The notes beneath the pieces were generated by a model, which was not told the DNA's origin, did not search any database, and saw nothing but the letters and a program-made list of their open reading frames with translations. From Bdellovibrionales bacterium RIFCSPHIGHO2_01_FULL_40_29 (lineage in GTDB: Bacteria > Bdellovibrionota > Bdellovibrionia > Bdellovibrionales > Bdellovibrionaceae), in contig MEPU01000008.1 of NCBI GenBank assembly GCA_001771815.1, forward strand, positions 1 to 64,000: a DNA stretch of 64,000 nucleotides. Direction: 5' to 3'. Position numbers and translations under genes: made by a program. How positions within the stretch are numbered: the stretch's first letter is position 1; the number at the start of each line of letters is the position of its first letter. Positions 10,077-19,408 of the stretch are shown here, one piece after another.

Positions 10077-10802
10077 CTATCTGATTTGCCGACGCATTTT
10101 TTGAACAGCTAACTTGATTCCATCTGTCAGTGCATAACAAATCAATGAATGTCCGATATTCACTTCTCGAAGATGCGGAAGTTTAACGATGCTTTTTGCG
10201 TGAGAGTAATCCAAACCGTGTCCAGCATGAACTCGCATCCCCAGATGATGGCCCCATTGGGCCGCTTCAACAAGATGATTCCAAACTTTTTTCTTTTGCA
10301 CTCCTTGGCTCAACACCCATTGCCCGGTATGAAACTCAATTGCATCTGCACCCGCTAAGGCTGAAAGTTCAACCTGTTTGAGCGATGGCTCAATAAAAAA
10401 GGAAACTTTAATTCCAGCGCTCTGAAGCCTCAATGTTAATTTCTTGATCTGTTGAAAACAACGCTCGATATCCAAGCCACCCTCAGTGGTGAGTTCTTGT
10501 CGCTTTTCCGGTACAAAACAAACCCAATGAGGCTTATTTTTTAAGGCCATATTCACCATCTTAGAATCCACTGCAATTTCAAGATTAATTGGTAATTTTG
10601 ATTTTGCACAGAGCTGGACAACATCGTGATCCTGAATATGGCGACGGTCTTCCCTCAAATGAATGGTGATTTGGCTTGCTCCACCTTGTTTTGACAACTG
10701 AACCATTTCTAAAAGACTCGGATATGCAGTTGTATTCCCACGCACTTGCCGCAATGTAGCTACGTGATCGATATTTACTCCAAGTGAAATCTTATGTTTC
10801 AA
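10077..10802 (-). CDS. pdxJ: Pyridoxine 5'-phosphate synthase PdxJ
   Basis: PdxJ condenses 1-deoxy-D-xylulose 5-phosphate with 3-amino-2-oxopropyl phosphate to form pyridoxine 5'-phosphate in the DXP-dependent B6 pathway. The 241-residue TIM-barrel begins with LGVNIDHVATLRQVRG, the family start. It has HLREDRRHI near residue 50, EFHTG near 151, HAGHGL near 192 and VNIGHSL near 215. Length and motifs are complete. It lies 17 bp after glmM on the same strand. The glmM-pdxJ order is also seen in other proteobacteria. Confidence 0.97.
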   Translation of the reverse strand: MKHKISLGVNIDHVATLRQVRGNTTAYPSLLEMVQLSKQGGASQITIHLREDRRHIQDHDVVQLCAKSKLPINLEIAVDSKMVNMALKNKPHWVCFVPEKRQELTTEGGLDIERCFQQIKKLTLRLQSAGIKVSFFIEPSLKQVELSALAGADAIEFHTGQWVLSQGVQKKKVWNHLVEAAQWGHHLGMRVHAGHGLDYSHAKSIVKLPHLREVNIGHSLICYALTDGIKLAVQKMRRQIR

Positions 10803-10819
10803 TTCCTATTCCCTTTGCT

Positions 10820-12205
10820 CTAAGAAATTTCTTTTTCTAAAAATGAAGCCATCTGTTCAGCTATTGCAGAAATCTTTTGCTTGCTTGATCCTTCAACAAG
10901 AATCCGAATCAAAGGCTCAGTTCCTGAGTAGCGAATAAAAATGCGACCTTCACCATTTAAATCAGCTTCATTTTTCGTTAAAAGCTCAGAATATCCTTTA
11001 ATATTTTCTAACTCAACCCGACTCCGCACCCGGCAATTGATTAAAACTTGTGGAACTTCTTCGAATGTATTTGTTAACTCGCTGATTTTTTTACGTGTTT
11101 CACGCATCACGGACAAAACGTTCAATGCGGCGACTGTACCATCACCCGTTGTGGAGTAATCCAAAAAGATCACATGACCTGATTGCTCACCACCCAGGTT
11201 GAATCCACCTTTTCGCATAGCTTCGACCACATACTTATCTCCAACATTTGTTTTGATCACATTGATTCCATGGGATTTCATTGATTTCTCTAAACCAAAA
11301 TTACTCATTTGCGTCACAACAACTGTATTATGACTCAGCTGTTTTTTCTGCTTCATGTGAATTGCGCAAATGGCAATGATATGATCGCCATTAACCATTT
11401 TACCTTTTTCATCCACCATAATCACTCGATCAGCATCTCCATCTAAACCAATGCCCACGTCAGCACGATACTGAACAACCGCCTGAGACAAAAGACTGGG
11501 GTGCAAAGCGCCCACTTTATCATTGATATTCGTTCCATTGGGTTGATTGCCGACATGAATGACTTCAGCACCCAGCTCTTCAAAAATAGCGGGAGCCACC
11601 TTGTACGCAGCACCATGTGCGGTATCCAACACAATGCGAAGCCCATCCAAAGTATGTTCCAATGGAAATGCACTTTTTGCATAAACTACATAGCGACTTT
11701 GAGCATCTTCAATTCGCTTGGTTCTTCCGATATCTTTTGCCGGTGGCAATAACTTTGTTAAATCTTCATCCGCAACTAATCGTTCGATTTCTTGTTCTAA
11801 AATATCATCTAACTTAAAACCATCTGGGCCAAAAATTTTTATTCCATTATCCTGATAAGCATTATGAGATGCCGAAATAACGATGCCTGTTGCCGCCCGC
11901 ATTGTTCGGGTTAAATATCCAATTCCCGGAGTTGGCAGTGGTCCAACTAATTGAACAGTAATTCCCATCGAATTTAAACCACTCGAGAGAGCCTGTTCAA
12001 TCATATAGCCTGATAAGCGCGTGTCTTTTCCAATAACGACTTTGTTTGTAAGTGATGGCGATGATATTCTTTTGGTTCGAATAAGGTATCCAATCGCCTG
12101 TCCAATTCGAACCACAACATCAGGAATCATAGGGAACTGATTCGAAGTTCCGCGAATTCCATCTGTGCCAAATAACTTACGTGTTTGTGTGGTGATTTCT
12201 GCCAT
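10820..12205 (-). CDS. glmM: Phosphoglucosamine mutase GlmM
   Basis: GlmM interconverts glucosamine 6-phosphate and glucosamine 1-phosphate on the way to UDP-GlcNAc, peptidoglycan and LPS. The 461-residue protein has the start FGTDGIRG, the phospho-serine loop SASHNAYQDNGIK near residue 107, the metal loop DGDADR near 253, the sugar loop GEQSGH near 338 and the phosphate loop RYSGTEP near 427. It follows cdaR by 11 bp. In Firmicutes the order cdaA-cdaR-glmM is typical and the proteins interact, so the same module is inferred here. Confidence 0.97.
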   Translation of the reverse strand: MAEITTQTRKLFGTDGIRGTSNQFPMIPDVVVRIGQAIGYLIRTKRISSPSLTNKVVIGKDTRLSGYMIEQALSSGLNSMGITVQLVGPLPTPGIGYLTRTMRAATGIVISASHNAYQDNGIKIFGPDGFKLDDILEQEIERLVADEDLTKLLPPAKDIGRTKRIEDAQSRYVVYAKSAFPLEHTLDGLRIVLDTAHGAAYKVAPAIFEELGAEVIHVGNQPNGTNINDKVGALHPSLLSQAVVQYRADVGIGLDGDADRVIMVDEKGKMVNGDHIIAICAIHMKQKKQLSHNTVVVTQMSNFGLEKSMKSHGINVIKTNVGDKYVVEAMRKGGFNLGGEQSGHVIFLDYSTTGDGTVAALNVLSVMRETRKKISELTNTFEEVPQVLINCRVRSRVELENIKGYSELLTKNEADLNGEGRIFIRYSGTEPLIRILVEGSSKQKISAIAEQMASFLEKEIS

Positions 12206-12216
12206 GATGATTTTCC

Positions 12217-12615
12217 TTAGTTTTTAACTGCTGTTATTTCTACTCGAATTTGACTGGGTTTTACACCTAAAATTTTAACCCCCGGAGGGACATCAATTCG
12301 TGACGAGTTCATATCAATTTCATACAATCCTGGCGCTCGATCCGACAAATTGATCTGCAAAACCTGCTGGGATTCTTTATACTTTTTCAAAACAGGCTGC
12401 GAGCCTGATAGTTTAACTCGAATTTTATCTGATGACTGTCCTGCAATCAGAACAGATGATGAAACTGTAAACTCCACTTCGATCTCTTTGTTAACGACAA
12501 ACTCGCGTCGCCCCAGAATTGTTAACCAAAGAATCAATGAGATAAATAATGCCACCAGTTTATAAGATCCATTCTCAAACAGACCTTTTCCAAAGTAACC
12601 AATTCTTTGCTTCAT
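12217..12615 (-). CDS. cdaR: CdaR/YbbR-domain protein, regulator of CdaA
   Basis: CdaR proteins are membrane-anchored and expose YbbR repeats outside the cytoplasmic membrane, where they modulate CdaA. This 132-residue form has one N-terminal helix (LVALFISLILWLTILG, residues about 20-36) and then a single YbbR-like beta domain with the typical VxVKLSGS and VPPGVKILGVKPSQIRVEI strands. Firmicute CdaR usually carries three or four repeats, so this is a minimal version. Its start overlaps the cdaA stop by 4 bp and glmM follows. The assignment rests on both domain pattern and gene order. Confidence 0.85.
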   Translation of the reverse strand: MKQRIGYFGKGLFENGSYKLVALFISLILWLTILGRREFVVNKEIEVEFTVSSSVLIAGQSSDKIRVKLSGSQPVLKKYKESQQVLQINLSDRAPGLYEIDMNSSRIDVPPGVKILGVKPSQIRVEITAVKN

Positions 12616-13433
12616 TTTAGTTGCGCCTCTTGCTGATAATTCTTGTATTTAAATCCAAAAACCTCATACAGCGCCTGCCGAACCTCTGACAGTTCAACAT
12701 GAGGATGCATATGTCCACCTAATACTATACTGATCGATTTTGTTTCTTCAGAGACAACAAGAACAAGGGCATCTGTTTCTTCGGTTAAACCAATCGCAGC
12801 ACGATGACGCGTTCCCAAGTTTTTATCCAATGCTGGATTCTTACTGAGTGGTAAAAATGATCCAGCCGAAACAATTTTTGATCCGCGAATAACAACAGCT
12901 CCATCATGCATCGGAGCTTGGGGATGAAAAATAGACTCAATGATTTCTGCAGAAATCTTTGATTCCAATTCTGTTCCAGTTTCAATATGGTAATCCACTA
13001 AAATATCTTTTTCAATAACGATCAAAGCTCCATAACCTTTTTGAGCAGCAGCAATGACACCTTTTGCAATTTCTTCGATAATATGAGTTTCCATGACGGA
13101 GGACACATCAGCAAATAAAGGGTGGCTCCCAATATGAGCTAATGCACGACGGATTTCTCCCTGAAATAATACAACCACAATGACAAATAAATTGGAGAAG
13201 AATTTCTCAAGCAACCAATTCAATGTGTAGAACTCAAACCACTGACTTCCAACATAGGCGATCGCCAAAATACCCAATCCGGATAGCATTTGTATGGTAC
13301 CCGTTCGACGAATAAGATTCAGAACCCGGTAAACAATCAGCCAGACTAGCGTGATATCGACCAAGTCCTGCCATCGCAAATGAGTGATGATGAAAAGCGT
13401 ATTCTCTAAAAATTGTGAAAACACAGATGACAT
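12612..13433 (-). CDS. cdaA: Diadenylate cyclase CdaA (c-di-AMP synthase)
   Basis: CdaA joins two ATP molecules into the second messenger c-di-AMP at the inner membrane. The 273-residue protein has three N-terminal hydrophobic segments (about 24-40, 48-64, 80-92) and then a DAC domain. The catalytic DGA motif is at 177-179 and RHR at 209-211, so the enzyme looks active. Length equals that of Firmicute CdaA. Upstream is ftsH, with a 6 bp gap; downstream are cdaR and glmM. No dedicated GdpP or PgpH phosphodiesterase is in the window. The DHH protein at 48489-49481 is a possible degrader of the product or its linear form. Confidence 0.95.
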   Translation of the reverse strand: MSSVFSQFLENTLFIITHLRWQDLVDITLVWLIVYRVLNLIRRTGTIQMLSGLGILAIAYVGSQWFEFYTLNWLLEKFFSNLFVIVVVLFQGEIRRALAHIGSHPLFADVSSVMETHIIEEIAKGVIAAAQKGYGALIVIEKDILVDYHIETGTELESKISAEIIESIFHPQAPMHDGAVVIRGSKIVSAGSFLPLSKNPALDKNLGTRHRAAIGLTEETDALVLVVSEETKSISIVLGGHMHPHVELSEVRQALYEVFGFKYKNYQQEAQLK

Positions 13434-13439
13434 TAACGG

Positions 13440-15389
13440 TTACGTTACCGGAGCCGTTTTAGAGCCCACCGGAGTTGCTGCCTCTCCAGAGTCTGTTGCC
13501 TTCGCAGCTAGTCCACCACCACCTGATGACACCTTATTAGCCCGAATTTTTGCAACTTCACTGACTTCTGCACCATTCACCAACATCTCAACTTCATTGC
13601 TATCGATTGTTTCAAACTCAACCAAAGCTTGTGTTAAACGCTCGAGTGCATCTTTGTGAGTATTCAAAATATTCAAAGCCTTTTTATAGCCTTCATCAAT
13701 AAAACGGGTTACTTCAGCATCAATTTCCAAAGCTTTCGCATCCGAGTAATTTTTTGATTTTTGACCATATCCCATACCTAAAAATACGGGGCCTTCGCTT
13801 TTCTCGTAAGCTTGAGGTCCTAGTTTTTCACTCATACCCCATTCGGTCACCATACTTCGAGCTAATGCGGTCGCGCGCTCGATGTCGTTACCAGCACCTG
13901 TTGTGAAATCTTTGTAAATAATCTCTTCAGCTGCTCGCCCTCCGAATAAAAAGGCGATCATATTTTCAGCTTTGCTTTTTGATAAATTCAACATTTCTTT
14001 TTCAGGCAATGTTTGAGTCACACCCAAAGCCATCCCCCGAGGAATAATAGTCACTTTGTGAATAGGATCAAGACCTGCTAACTTTTTACCAACTAGGGTA
14101 TGACCCGCTTCATGATAAGCTGTTATACGTTTATCTTCATCGCTGATGACCATTGATTTACGTTCAGCACCCATCAGGACTTTGTCTTTGGCTTTTTCAA
14201 AGTCTTCCATCTCAAGATACTTTTTATCCGCACGAGCGGCGACAAGAGCCGCTTCATTCACTAAGTTTTCTAAATCCGCTCCAGAAAACCCTGGAGTACC
14301 TCGTGCAATTTTTGAAATCTCAACATCTGGTCCAATCGGAGTTTTTCGAATATGCACATTTAAAATATGCTCGCGTCCCTTTAAATCAGGCTTTCCAACT
14401 ACAACCCGTCGATCAAAACGACCTGGTCGAAGCAATGCGGGATCCAGAACATCTGGACGATTTGTGGCCGCAATAAGAATCACACCTTCTGTGGATTCAA
14501 AACCATCCATTTCAACTAATAATTGATTCAATGTCTGTTCACGCTCATCGTGACCACCACCCATGCCTGCACCACGATGACGTCCAACGGCATCAATCTC
14601 ATCGATAAAGATTAAACAAGGTGCATTCTTTTTCCCTTGCTCAAATAAATCTCGAACTCGACTGGCACCAACCCCAACAAACATCTCAACAAAATCAGAG
14701 CCCGAAATAGTAAAGAACGGAGCACCAGCTTCACCTGCAACAGCACGAGCCAATAATGTTTTACCAGTTCCCGGAGGACCCACCAATAAAACACCCTTAG
14801 GAATACGACCACCTAATTTGGTGAATTTTTTTGGATCTTTTAAAAAATGAACGATCTCTTGTAAATCTTCTTTGGCTTCATCGACCCCAGCCACTTCTTT
14901 AAACGTGATGCGATTTTTATTCTCGACAAGCTTGTGTTTTGATTTACCAAAACTCATGGCTTTACCACCACCAGCTTGAACTTGGCGCATGATAAAAATA
15001 AACATCCCGACGATTAAAATCAACGGCAACCAATTGATCAGAAAAGACGACATCATATTATTCGCTTCAGCCGTTTCATAGCTTGGCGTGATCCCTTTTG
15101 ATTTCAGTTCTTCATAGCCTTTATCAGAGATGTTACCTGGAATCACAAACTGCGTTCCACTATACTTCTTTTCAAACTCAGGTTTAATTTCGCCGCGAAT
15201 CTCACCACGATCTTGAACGAAGACCACCTTGTCAGGTACAACCTCTTCCATCTCCACGGCTTGCAAGAATTTAGGATAATTGAAATCAGCAATCACTTTT
15301 TGATGCTTCATATCCCATGCTCGAAAAAAGAAAATAGCCATCACGAGCAGGAAGAACCACAACGCAAACGTTTTTTGGTTAGCTTTCAT
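13440..15389 (-). CDS. ftsH: ATP-dependent zinc metalloprotease FtsH
   Basis: FtsH is the membrane-bound AAA+ protease that degrades misfolded membrane proteins and selected regulators. The 649-residue protein has TM1 at about 8-23, a periplasmic domain, and TM2 at about 114-134. Walker A GPPGTGKT is at 204-211, Walker [12 protein letters not shown] follows near 260, and the second region of homology is [21 protein letters not shown]. The zinc site HEAGH is at 426-430, with the third ligand in [11 protein letters not shown]. The C-terminal tail is Ala/Gly/Ser-rich. It sits 50 bp after tilS; tilS-ftsH neighbourhood is widely conserved. Confidence 0.98.
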   Translation of the reverse strand: MKANQKTFALWFFLLVMAIFFFRAWDMKHQKVIADFNYPKFLQAVEMEEVVPDKVVFVQDRGEIRGEIKPEFEKKYSGTQFVIPGNISDKGYEELKSKGITPSYETAEANNMMSSFLINWLPLILIVGMFIFIMRQVQAGGGKAMSFGKSKHKLVENKNRITFKEVAGVDEAKEDLQEIVHFLKDPKKFTKLGGRIPKGVLLVGPPGTGKTLLARAVAGEAGAPFFTISGSDFVEMFVGVGASRVRDLFEQGKKNAPCLIFIDEIDAVGRHRGAGMGGGHDEREQTLNQLLVEMDGFESTEGVILIAATNRPDVLDPALLRPGRFDRRVVVGKPDLKGREHILNVHIRKTPIGPDVEISKIARGTPGFSGADLENLVNEAALVAARADKKYLEMEDFEKAKDKVLMGAERKSMVISDEDKRITAYHEAGHTLVGKKLAGLDPIHKVTIIPRGMALGVTQTLPEKEMLNLSKSKAENMIAFLFGGRAAEEIIYKDFTTGAGNDIERATALARSMVTEWGMSEKLGPQAYEKSEGPVFLGMGYGQKSKNYSDAKALEIDAEVTRFIDEGYKKALNILNTHKDALERLTQALVEFETIDSNEVEMLVNGAEVSEVAKIRANKVSSGGGGLAAKATDSGEAATPVGSKTAPVT

Positions 15390-15439
15390 GTACTTAGAAC
15401 CCTTTCTTCCAGAATCATTCCAGAATACTGTATCAGATG

Positions 15440-16378
15440 TCAGACTAACATAATCTGAGTCTCATTTATAACCCATTTTACATGGGCTACCGTAAATGTG
15501 ATATCTTTTTGATTTTTGTCGAGGCGCTTTTGTATTTCCGCAAGCTGACCAGAAGAATACTCAAAAATGCTGTGATGCCTCATATACAGAGCCAATGCTT
15601 TTAATTGCAACTTGTCGGTTAAACTTGAATACCACTGACGGTCGAGCCCTAACACAGGACTGTCGCCAAAAAACCGCAGTTCTAAAGGCTGGGTTTGATT
15701 CAACTCCTGACACAGTCTCAGTAAAGAACGCGAGTAATTTTGATACCCAGCTGGGACTTTCTCATCCAATTGCGCAAACCAATGATGACGGACCCAATTG
15801 CGAAGATAATCCGCTGATTGATTAGATGGATCTTCCAACCACTGCAATTGGTTCTCTTGAGCATAGGCAAGCAGTATATCTTTTGATGTTTCCAAAAATG
15901 GCCTCAGGATTTCCCTGTCCCACATTTTAAAGGCTTGAAACCCATCCGCAGCGACCCCTCGAATCATCTTTAACGTCACCGTCTCGACCCAATCATCCAA
16001 GTGATGTGCCGTAAGAATAGGCGATGCACTCTTTTGGCAGGATCTTAAAAATTCCCACCGCGCCTGTCGCATTTGATCTTCTGAACTCAATAACTTCAGG
16101 CTTTCAGCGGTTTTAAATTCAACATTATTTTTCAAACAGAGCGTCTGGACTAAGTCACGACATTGATTGCGGTAATTCACCTGTTCTGGATCCAATGCTG
16201 GTCCATGATGAAAATAGCAAACAGTCAGCTGTGCTTGAGGTTTCAATCGTCGCATGATCTGAAAAAGACAGACCGAATCCACTCCGCCAGAGACCGCCAA
16301 TATAAAATGGCTCTTCTTATCTAATTCTAGATCCTTCAGACGTTTCCAAATGGAATGTTCGAACTCATTCCAAGCCAT
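15440..16378 (-). CDS. tilS: tRNA(Ile)-lysidine synthase TilS
   Basis: TilS attaches lysine to C34 of the tRNA-Ile that reads AUA. The PP-loop [11 protein letters not shown] lies near residue 30, and [17 protein letters not shown] marks the N-type ATP pyrophosphatase domain. At 312 residues it is closer to the short TilS type than to the long E. coli form with an extra C-terminal domain. The start is placed at the ATG ending at 16378 because GGAG lies 5 nt upstream. An in-frame ATG 33 bp earlier would overlap the upstream gene and lacks such a site. ftsH follows. Confidence 0.93.
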   Translation of the reverse strand: MAWNEFEHSIWKRLKDLELDKKSHFILAVSGGVDSVCLFQIMRRLKPQAQLTVCYFHHGPALDPEQVNYRNQCRDLVQTLCLKNNVEFKTAESLKLLSSEDQMRQARWEFLRSCQKSASPILTAHHLDDWVETVTLKMIRGVAADGFQAFKMWDREILRPFLETSKDILLAYAQENQLQWLEDPSNQSADYLRNWVRHHWFAQLDEKVPAGYQNYSRSLLRLCQELNQTQPLELRFFGDSPVLGLDRQWYSSLTDKLQLKALALYMRHHSIFEYSSGQLAEIQKRLDKNQKDITFTVAHVKWVINETQIMLV

Positions 16379-16391
16379 CAGGTCTCCATTT

Positions 16392-16703
16392 TCATTTTTT
16401 TTCAGTATCACCCGCCGGGGTCATGTCTTTCTTGATGATTTCAATTTCAGCACTGACTTTAAACTTGTGATTCTCTGCAAATTTTGAAAACTCATTTACG
16501 AAGTCAATTTTCCTGACCAAAGCGATCATTTCATTTGTGACCCTTAATGTGACATCGTCTTTGGCTTTTAAGGCTTGATTGAACACTGTTCCAATAAGCT
16601 CTTTTGAGATATCTGTCGGCGAGCCCGCTGTGATAATTTTTCGAATGGTATCCGACAACTGAGACGATGTGGAATCTTTTTTATCGTTTTTATCATTTGC
16701 CAT
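16392..16703 (-). CDS. Conserved-looking small cytoplasmic protein, unknown
   Basis: A 103-residue protein of charged, helical character without membrane segments. The N-terminal 20 residues are Lys/Asp/Ser-rich and look disordered. The middle carries an amphipathic helix (SDTIRKIITAGS) and a longer helical stretch. The end is again charged. It overlaps the SRPBCC gene by 11 bp and precedes tilS by 13 bp, so it is clearly part of the operon. Some resemblance to phasin-like or scaffold-type small proteins is possible, but no family is claimed. Confidence 0.75.
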   Translation of the reverse strand: MANDKNDKKDSTSSQLSDTIRKIITAGSPTDISKELIGTVFNQALKAKDDVTLRVTNEMIALVRKIDFVNEFSKFAENHKFKVSAEIEIIKKDMTPAGDTEKK

Positions 16704-17130
16704 AAACTTCTTTAACTCTCTTTTTAAAGTTGGCCATCATGATGGGTAAATTAACAGAAACCAATGTTTTTGCCATAGCACTCGGGACCAACATACCAAA
16801 TGAAGCTTCCACTTTGTACTCGACATGGCATTTGCCATTCTTTTCGCTAAGTTTCCAACACCCAGACATCGTTTTAAACACGTCTCCCTTAACAAAGGTA
16901 AAATCCACTTGCGTCATTGGAGTTTCTTTCACCTTTAACGTGTATTTAAATGTTTTAATCAAGGAGATCGAGTACTCCATTTCCTTCTCATTACCAGATG
17001 ATTTTAAAATTTTAATAGCTTTGACCTCAGGTAAAAACTCAGAATACTTTTCATAGTCCGAGACGATTGCAAAAAATTCGGCCTGGGAACAATTAAATGT
17101 CTCTTTGGTTTCAGCCACTGCATTTGCCAT
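16693..17130 (-). CDS. SRPBCC/START-like lipid-binding protein (COQ10/RatA type)
   Basis: The 145-residue protein shows the compact helix-grip fold pattern of COQ10/RatA-like proteins. It has an N-terminal strand TFNCSQAEFFAIVSDYEKY, which matches the family's F-x-Y-x-D-xxxYxxFLP start, followed by FLPEVKAIKI and a long C-terminal helix (LPIMMANFKKRVKEVYGK). Members bind hydrophobic ligands such as quinones or act on ribosome association; which applies here is not visible. It is in the operon between the zinc-ribbon gene and the 103-residue hypothetical. SRPBCC assignment is fairly firm; function is open. Confidence 0.85.
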   Translation of the reverse strand: MANAVAETKETFNCSQAEFFAIVSDYEKYSEFLPEVKAIKILKSSGNEKEMEYSISLIKTFKYTLKVKETPMTQVDFTFVKGDVFKTMSGCWKLSEKNGKCHVEYKVEASFGMLVPSAMAKTLVSVNLPIMMANFKKRVKEVYGK

Positions 17131-17150
17131 TTGAAAATCCTTTCGTCAGT

Positions 17151-17438
17151 TTATGATTTTTTAAATAACGCTTCAGCCGCAGCTCTTAATTGAGCCGCCT
17201 TATCTGTCACAGAATTCTCATTTTGATGGGGACTAAAAAAATCACAAAATTGAGAGCGCTCTTTGTCGCGAACAATATCCGCCGCTGTTTCCCGGCATTC
17301 ATTGTAAACTTTGGGATCGTAAAATTCGCAGTTTTTGCAAACATGCAAATCAGAACGACAATGACTGCATTCCTCGCGAAAGCCAATTTTGCTTTCAAAT
17401 GTGGATGTTTTTTTACAATGAAAACAGGTTACTTTCAT
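17151..17438 (-). CDS. Zinc-ribbon protein, unknown function
   Basis: A 95-residue cytoplasmic protein with two cysteine pairs typical of a treble-clef or zinc-ribbon site: CFHCKK at 5-10 and CSHC near 24. A third set (CKNCEFY and NECRE) and a terminal CDFF follow. The last 25 residues are a helical, Ala-rich tail. The motif pattern suggests one or two bound zinc ions. No enzymatic domain is present. It lies 2 bp after glpX and is cotranscribed with it. Confidence 0.82.
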   Translation of the reverse strand: MKVTCFHCKKTSTFESKIGFREECSHCRSDLHVCKNCEFYDPKVYNECRETAADIVRDKERSQFCDFFSPHQNENSVTDKAAQLRAAAEALFKKS

Positions 17439-17440
17439 AG

Positions 17441-18406
17441 CTAAGACAATGCCTTTTTTAAAGAAAAATTATGATACGCATCCACTGTTCGAATTGTTCC
17501 GGTTTGTGAGCGCATAACAATAGATTGTGTTTGTGCACGACCGCCAGCCAGAAGCTTAACACCCTTTAATAAGGGACCATCCGTAATTCCTGTCGCACAA
17601 AAAATAACATGTCCTTTTGCTAAATCTTCCATGGCGAATTTTTTATCTAAATCCATAATTCCCATTTTCTTGGCGCGTTCTTTTTCATTCTCGTTTCGAA
17701 ATTTGAGTCGACCTTGAAAATCGCCGCCTAAACACCGCATCGCTGCTGCGGATATCACACCCTCAGGTGCACCACCAATACCAATAAGCAGATCTATTCC
17801 AGATTCTGCCCAGGCTGTGGCAACAGCTGCTGAAACATCACCATCTCCAATCAAATGAATACGCGCGCCTGTCTTACGAACTTCGGCAATCAAATCCTTG
17901 TGTCGAGGGCGATCTAAAATCACCACTGTCACATCGCCAACAGGTTTTCGATTTCCCTCGGCCACGCGGTGAACATTTTCACGGGGTGAAAGATCGATAT
18001 CAATCAAGCCTTTTGCCATAGGACCTGTTGCAATTTTGTCCATATAAGTGTCAGGAGCATGTAAAAATCCACCGTGCTGAGCTGCTGCAATAACTGAAAT
18101 GGCACCCACGCCACCTGTCGCACAAATTGTTGTGCCCTCAAGAGGATCCAAAGCAATATCCACTGCCGGAGAGTCTTCCGTCTTCAAACCCACTTTTTCG
18201 CCAATAAATAACATGGGCGCTTCGTCGCGCTCGCCCTCTCCAATCACAACTGTTCCATCGATTCTCACAGAATCAAAAGCTTTCCTCATGGCATCAACAG
18301 CGGCTTGGTCCGCGGATTTTTCGTCTCCCCGCCCCATCCATTTAGCCGATGAAAGTGCTGCCGCTTCGGTGATACGTACAAATTCTAAAGCCAGGTTTCG
18401 GTCCAT
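17441..18406 (-). CDS. glpX: Class II fructose-1,6-bisphosphatase GlpX
   Basis: GlpX removes the 1-phosphate of fructose 1,6-bisphosphate in gluconeogenesis. The 321-residue protein has the metal and substrate motifs of the class: GEGERDEAPML near residue 57, ALDPLEGTT near 86, and GGAPEGVISAAAMRCLGG near 207. Length is normal. No other glycolytic gene is adjacent, so control is probably through the operon promoter upstream of ybgC. Its start lies inside the 3' end of ybgC (22 bp overlap). Confidence 0.97.
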   Translation of the reverse strand: MDRNLALEFVRITEAAALSSAKWMGRGDEKSADQAAVDAMRKAFDSVRIDGTVVIGEGERDEAPMLFIGEKVGLKTEDSPAVDIALDPLEGTTICATGGVGAISVIAAAQHGGFLHAPDTYMDKIATGPMAKGLIDIDLSPRENVHRVAEGNRKPVGDVTVVILDRPRHKDLIAEVRKTGARIHLIGDGDVSAAVATAWAESGIDLLIGIGGAPEGVISAAAMRCLGGDFQGRLKFRNENEKERAKKMGIMDLDKKFAMEDLAKGHVIFCATGITDGPLLKGVKLLAGGRAQTQSIVMRSQTGTIRTVDAYHNFSLKKALS

Positions 18407-18792
18407 AGTTCTTTCTCCACAATTGCCGTTAAATTTTTATCTAAACGTTTTACTTTAAAATTTGTGTCCAGTCGACAATGCACTGTTTTAACCAAAGCAA
18501 TCCGTTGATCCCCTGCAGAAAGTCGATACTGAAAAAATAATTTTGCCAAATGAACTCGGACCTGCAGTTCGATGCGAAGCTCGTCACCATATTTAGCTGG
18601 AGCTAAATGGCGAACTTGAGTTTCATAAACAGTCAGCGCAAATACTGACTCGACACTGGTATCAAAGCTATCCTGAGATCGAAACCACGCAATACGGGCC
18701 TCTTCACAGTAGCGTAAATAGTTTGAATGGTGCACGATGCCCATCAAATCCGTTTCATAGACATGTACAGAACGTTTAATTTGAAACACCAA
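18385..18792 (-). CDS. ybgC: Acyl-CoA thioesterase, YbgC/4-hydroxybenzoyl-CoA thioesterase family
   Basis: A hot-dog-fold thioesterase of 135 residues. The family motif YETDLMGIVHHSNYLRYCEEAR at residues 12-33 includes the catalytic Asp. In many Gram-negatives ybgC heads the tol-pal operon, but here it is the first gene of the glpX-tilS-ftsH-cdaA cluster. The start is unusual: the frame opens with TTG then GTG, and neither has a clear Shine-Dalgarno sequence. A 12 bp palindrome (18790-18801) covers the TTG. The exact first codon is therefore uncertain by one or a few residues. Confidence 0.92.
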   Translation of the reverse strand: MVFQIKRSVHVYETDLMGIVHHSNYLRYCEEARIAWFRSQDSFDTSVESVFALTVYETQVRHLAPAKYGDELRIELQVRVHLAKLFFQYRLSAGDQRIALVKTVHCRLDTNFKVKRLDKNLTAIVEKELWTETWL

Positions 18793-18801
18793 GATATCTT
18801 G
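18790..18801. repeat. 12-bp perfect palindrome at ybgC/pgsA divergence
   Basis: CAAGATATCTTG reads the same on both strands. It overlaps the TTG start of ybgC and lies 29 bp before the ATG of the divergent pgsA. A consensus-like TTGACA (18799-18804) partly overlaps it on the plus strand, but no matching -10 follows. It may be an operator or a fortuitous palindrome. Confidence 0.5.
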
Positions 18802-18830
18802 ACAGAGCTAGGGGACGCAAACAACACTTT

Positions 18831-19397
18831 ATGAATCGCATGAGCACTTTACCACTCTATCTTACTATTTCTCGCATTATTTTGGTTGTCCCCACTATTT
18901 ATTTTATGACTTGGGATACAAATTGGGGGCGCGCGTTTGCGACTTTTTTGTTTATTGTTGCCTCGATTACAGATTACTATGACGGCTATTACGCTCGAAA
19001 ATTAAATGCTGTCTCCAATCTTGGTAAATTTTTAGATCCTGTTGCTGACAAAATTTTAGTCAGTAGCGTCTTAATTATGCTTGTTGTTCAACATATCATT
19101 GATCCATGGATGGTTATTCTCTTTGTTGCTCGTGATACGATCATCGGTGGAGTTCGAGCTGCAGCATCCGCAAACGGAGTGGTTATTGATGCCCAAACCA
19201 CTGGCAAATGGAAAGCGGCCTTACAAATGGTCGCTATTCCGTTAATTATACTGAACGATTTACATTCTAGCTTTCCAAATCGAAATATTGGTTATGGACT
19301 TCTATGGCTCAGTGTATTATTGAGTTTGAAAAGCGGTTTTGACTATTGCAGAGTTTATCAACAAGGCATGCAAAAAGCCAAAACCCCAGCTTCATAA
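18831..19397 (+). CDS. pgsA: CDP-diacylglycerol--glycerol-3-phosphate 3-phosphatidyltransferase
   Basis: PgsA makes phosphatidylglycerol phosphate, the first step towards phosphatidylglycerol and cardiolipin. The 188-residue integral membrane protein has the CDP-alcohol phosphotransferase motif starting at DGYYAR near residue 47 and ending FLDPVADK, with all three conserved Asp residues. About four to five hydrophobic helices are visible. A second in-frame ATG lies three codons downstream. An AGGGGA is present but about 15 nt upstream, so translation initiation is not well explained. The gene is divergent from ybgC with only 38 bp between them. Confidence 0.95.
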   Translation: MNRMSTLPLYLTISRIILVVPTIYFMTWDTNWGRAFATFLFIVASITDYYDGYYARKLNAVSNLGKFLDPVADKILVSSVLIMLVVQHIIDPWMVILFVARDTIIGGVRAAASANGVVIDAQTTGKWKAALQMVAIPLIILNDLHSSFPNRNIGYGLLWLSVLLSLKSGFDYCRVYQQGMQKAKTPAS

Positions 19398-19408
19398 ACG
19401 GGAATAAC

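Noticed and set aside
14146-14526. A 126-codon frame antisense to ftsH
   Set aside because: It lies wholly opposite the conserved AAA core of FtsH and has the Ser/Arg/Pro-rich composition of an antisense shadow.
18799-18804. Perfect TTGACA as -35 of a pgsA promoter
   Set aside because: No -10-like hexamer occurs at 15-19 bp distance, so the match is probably fortuitous.
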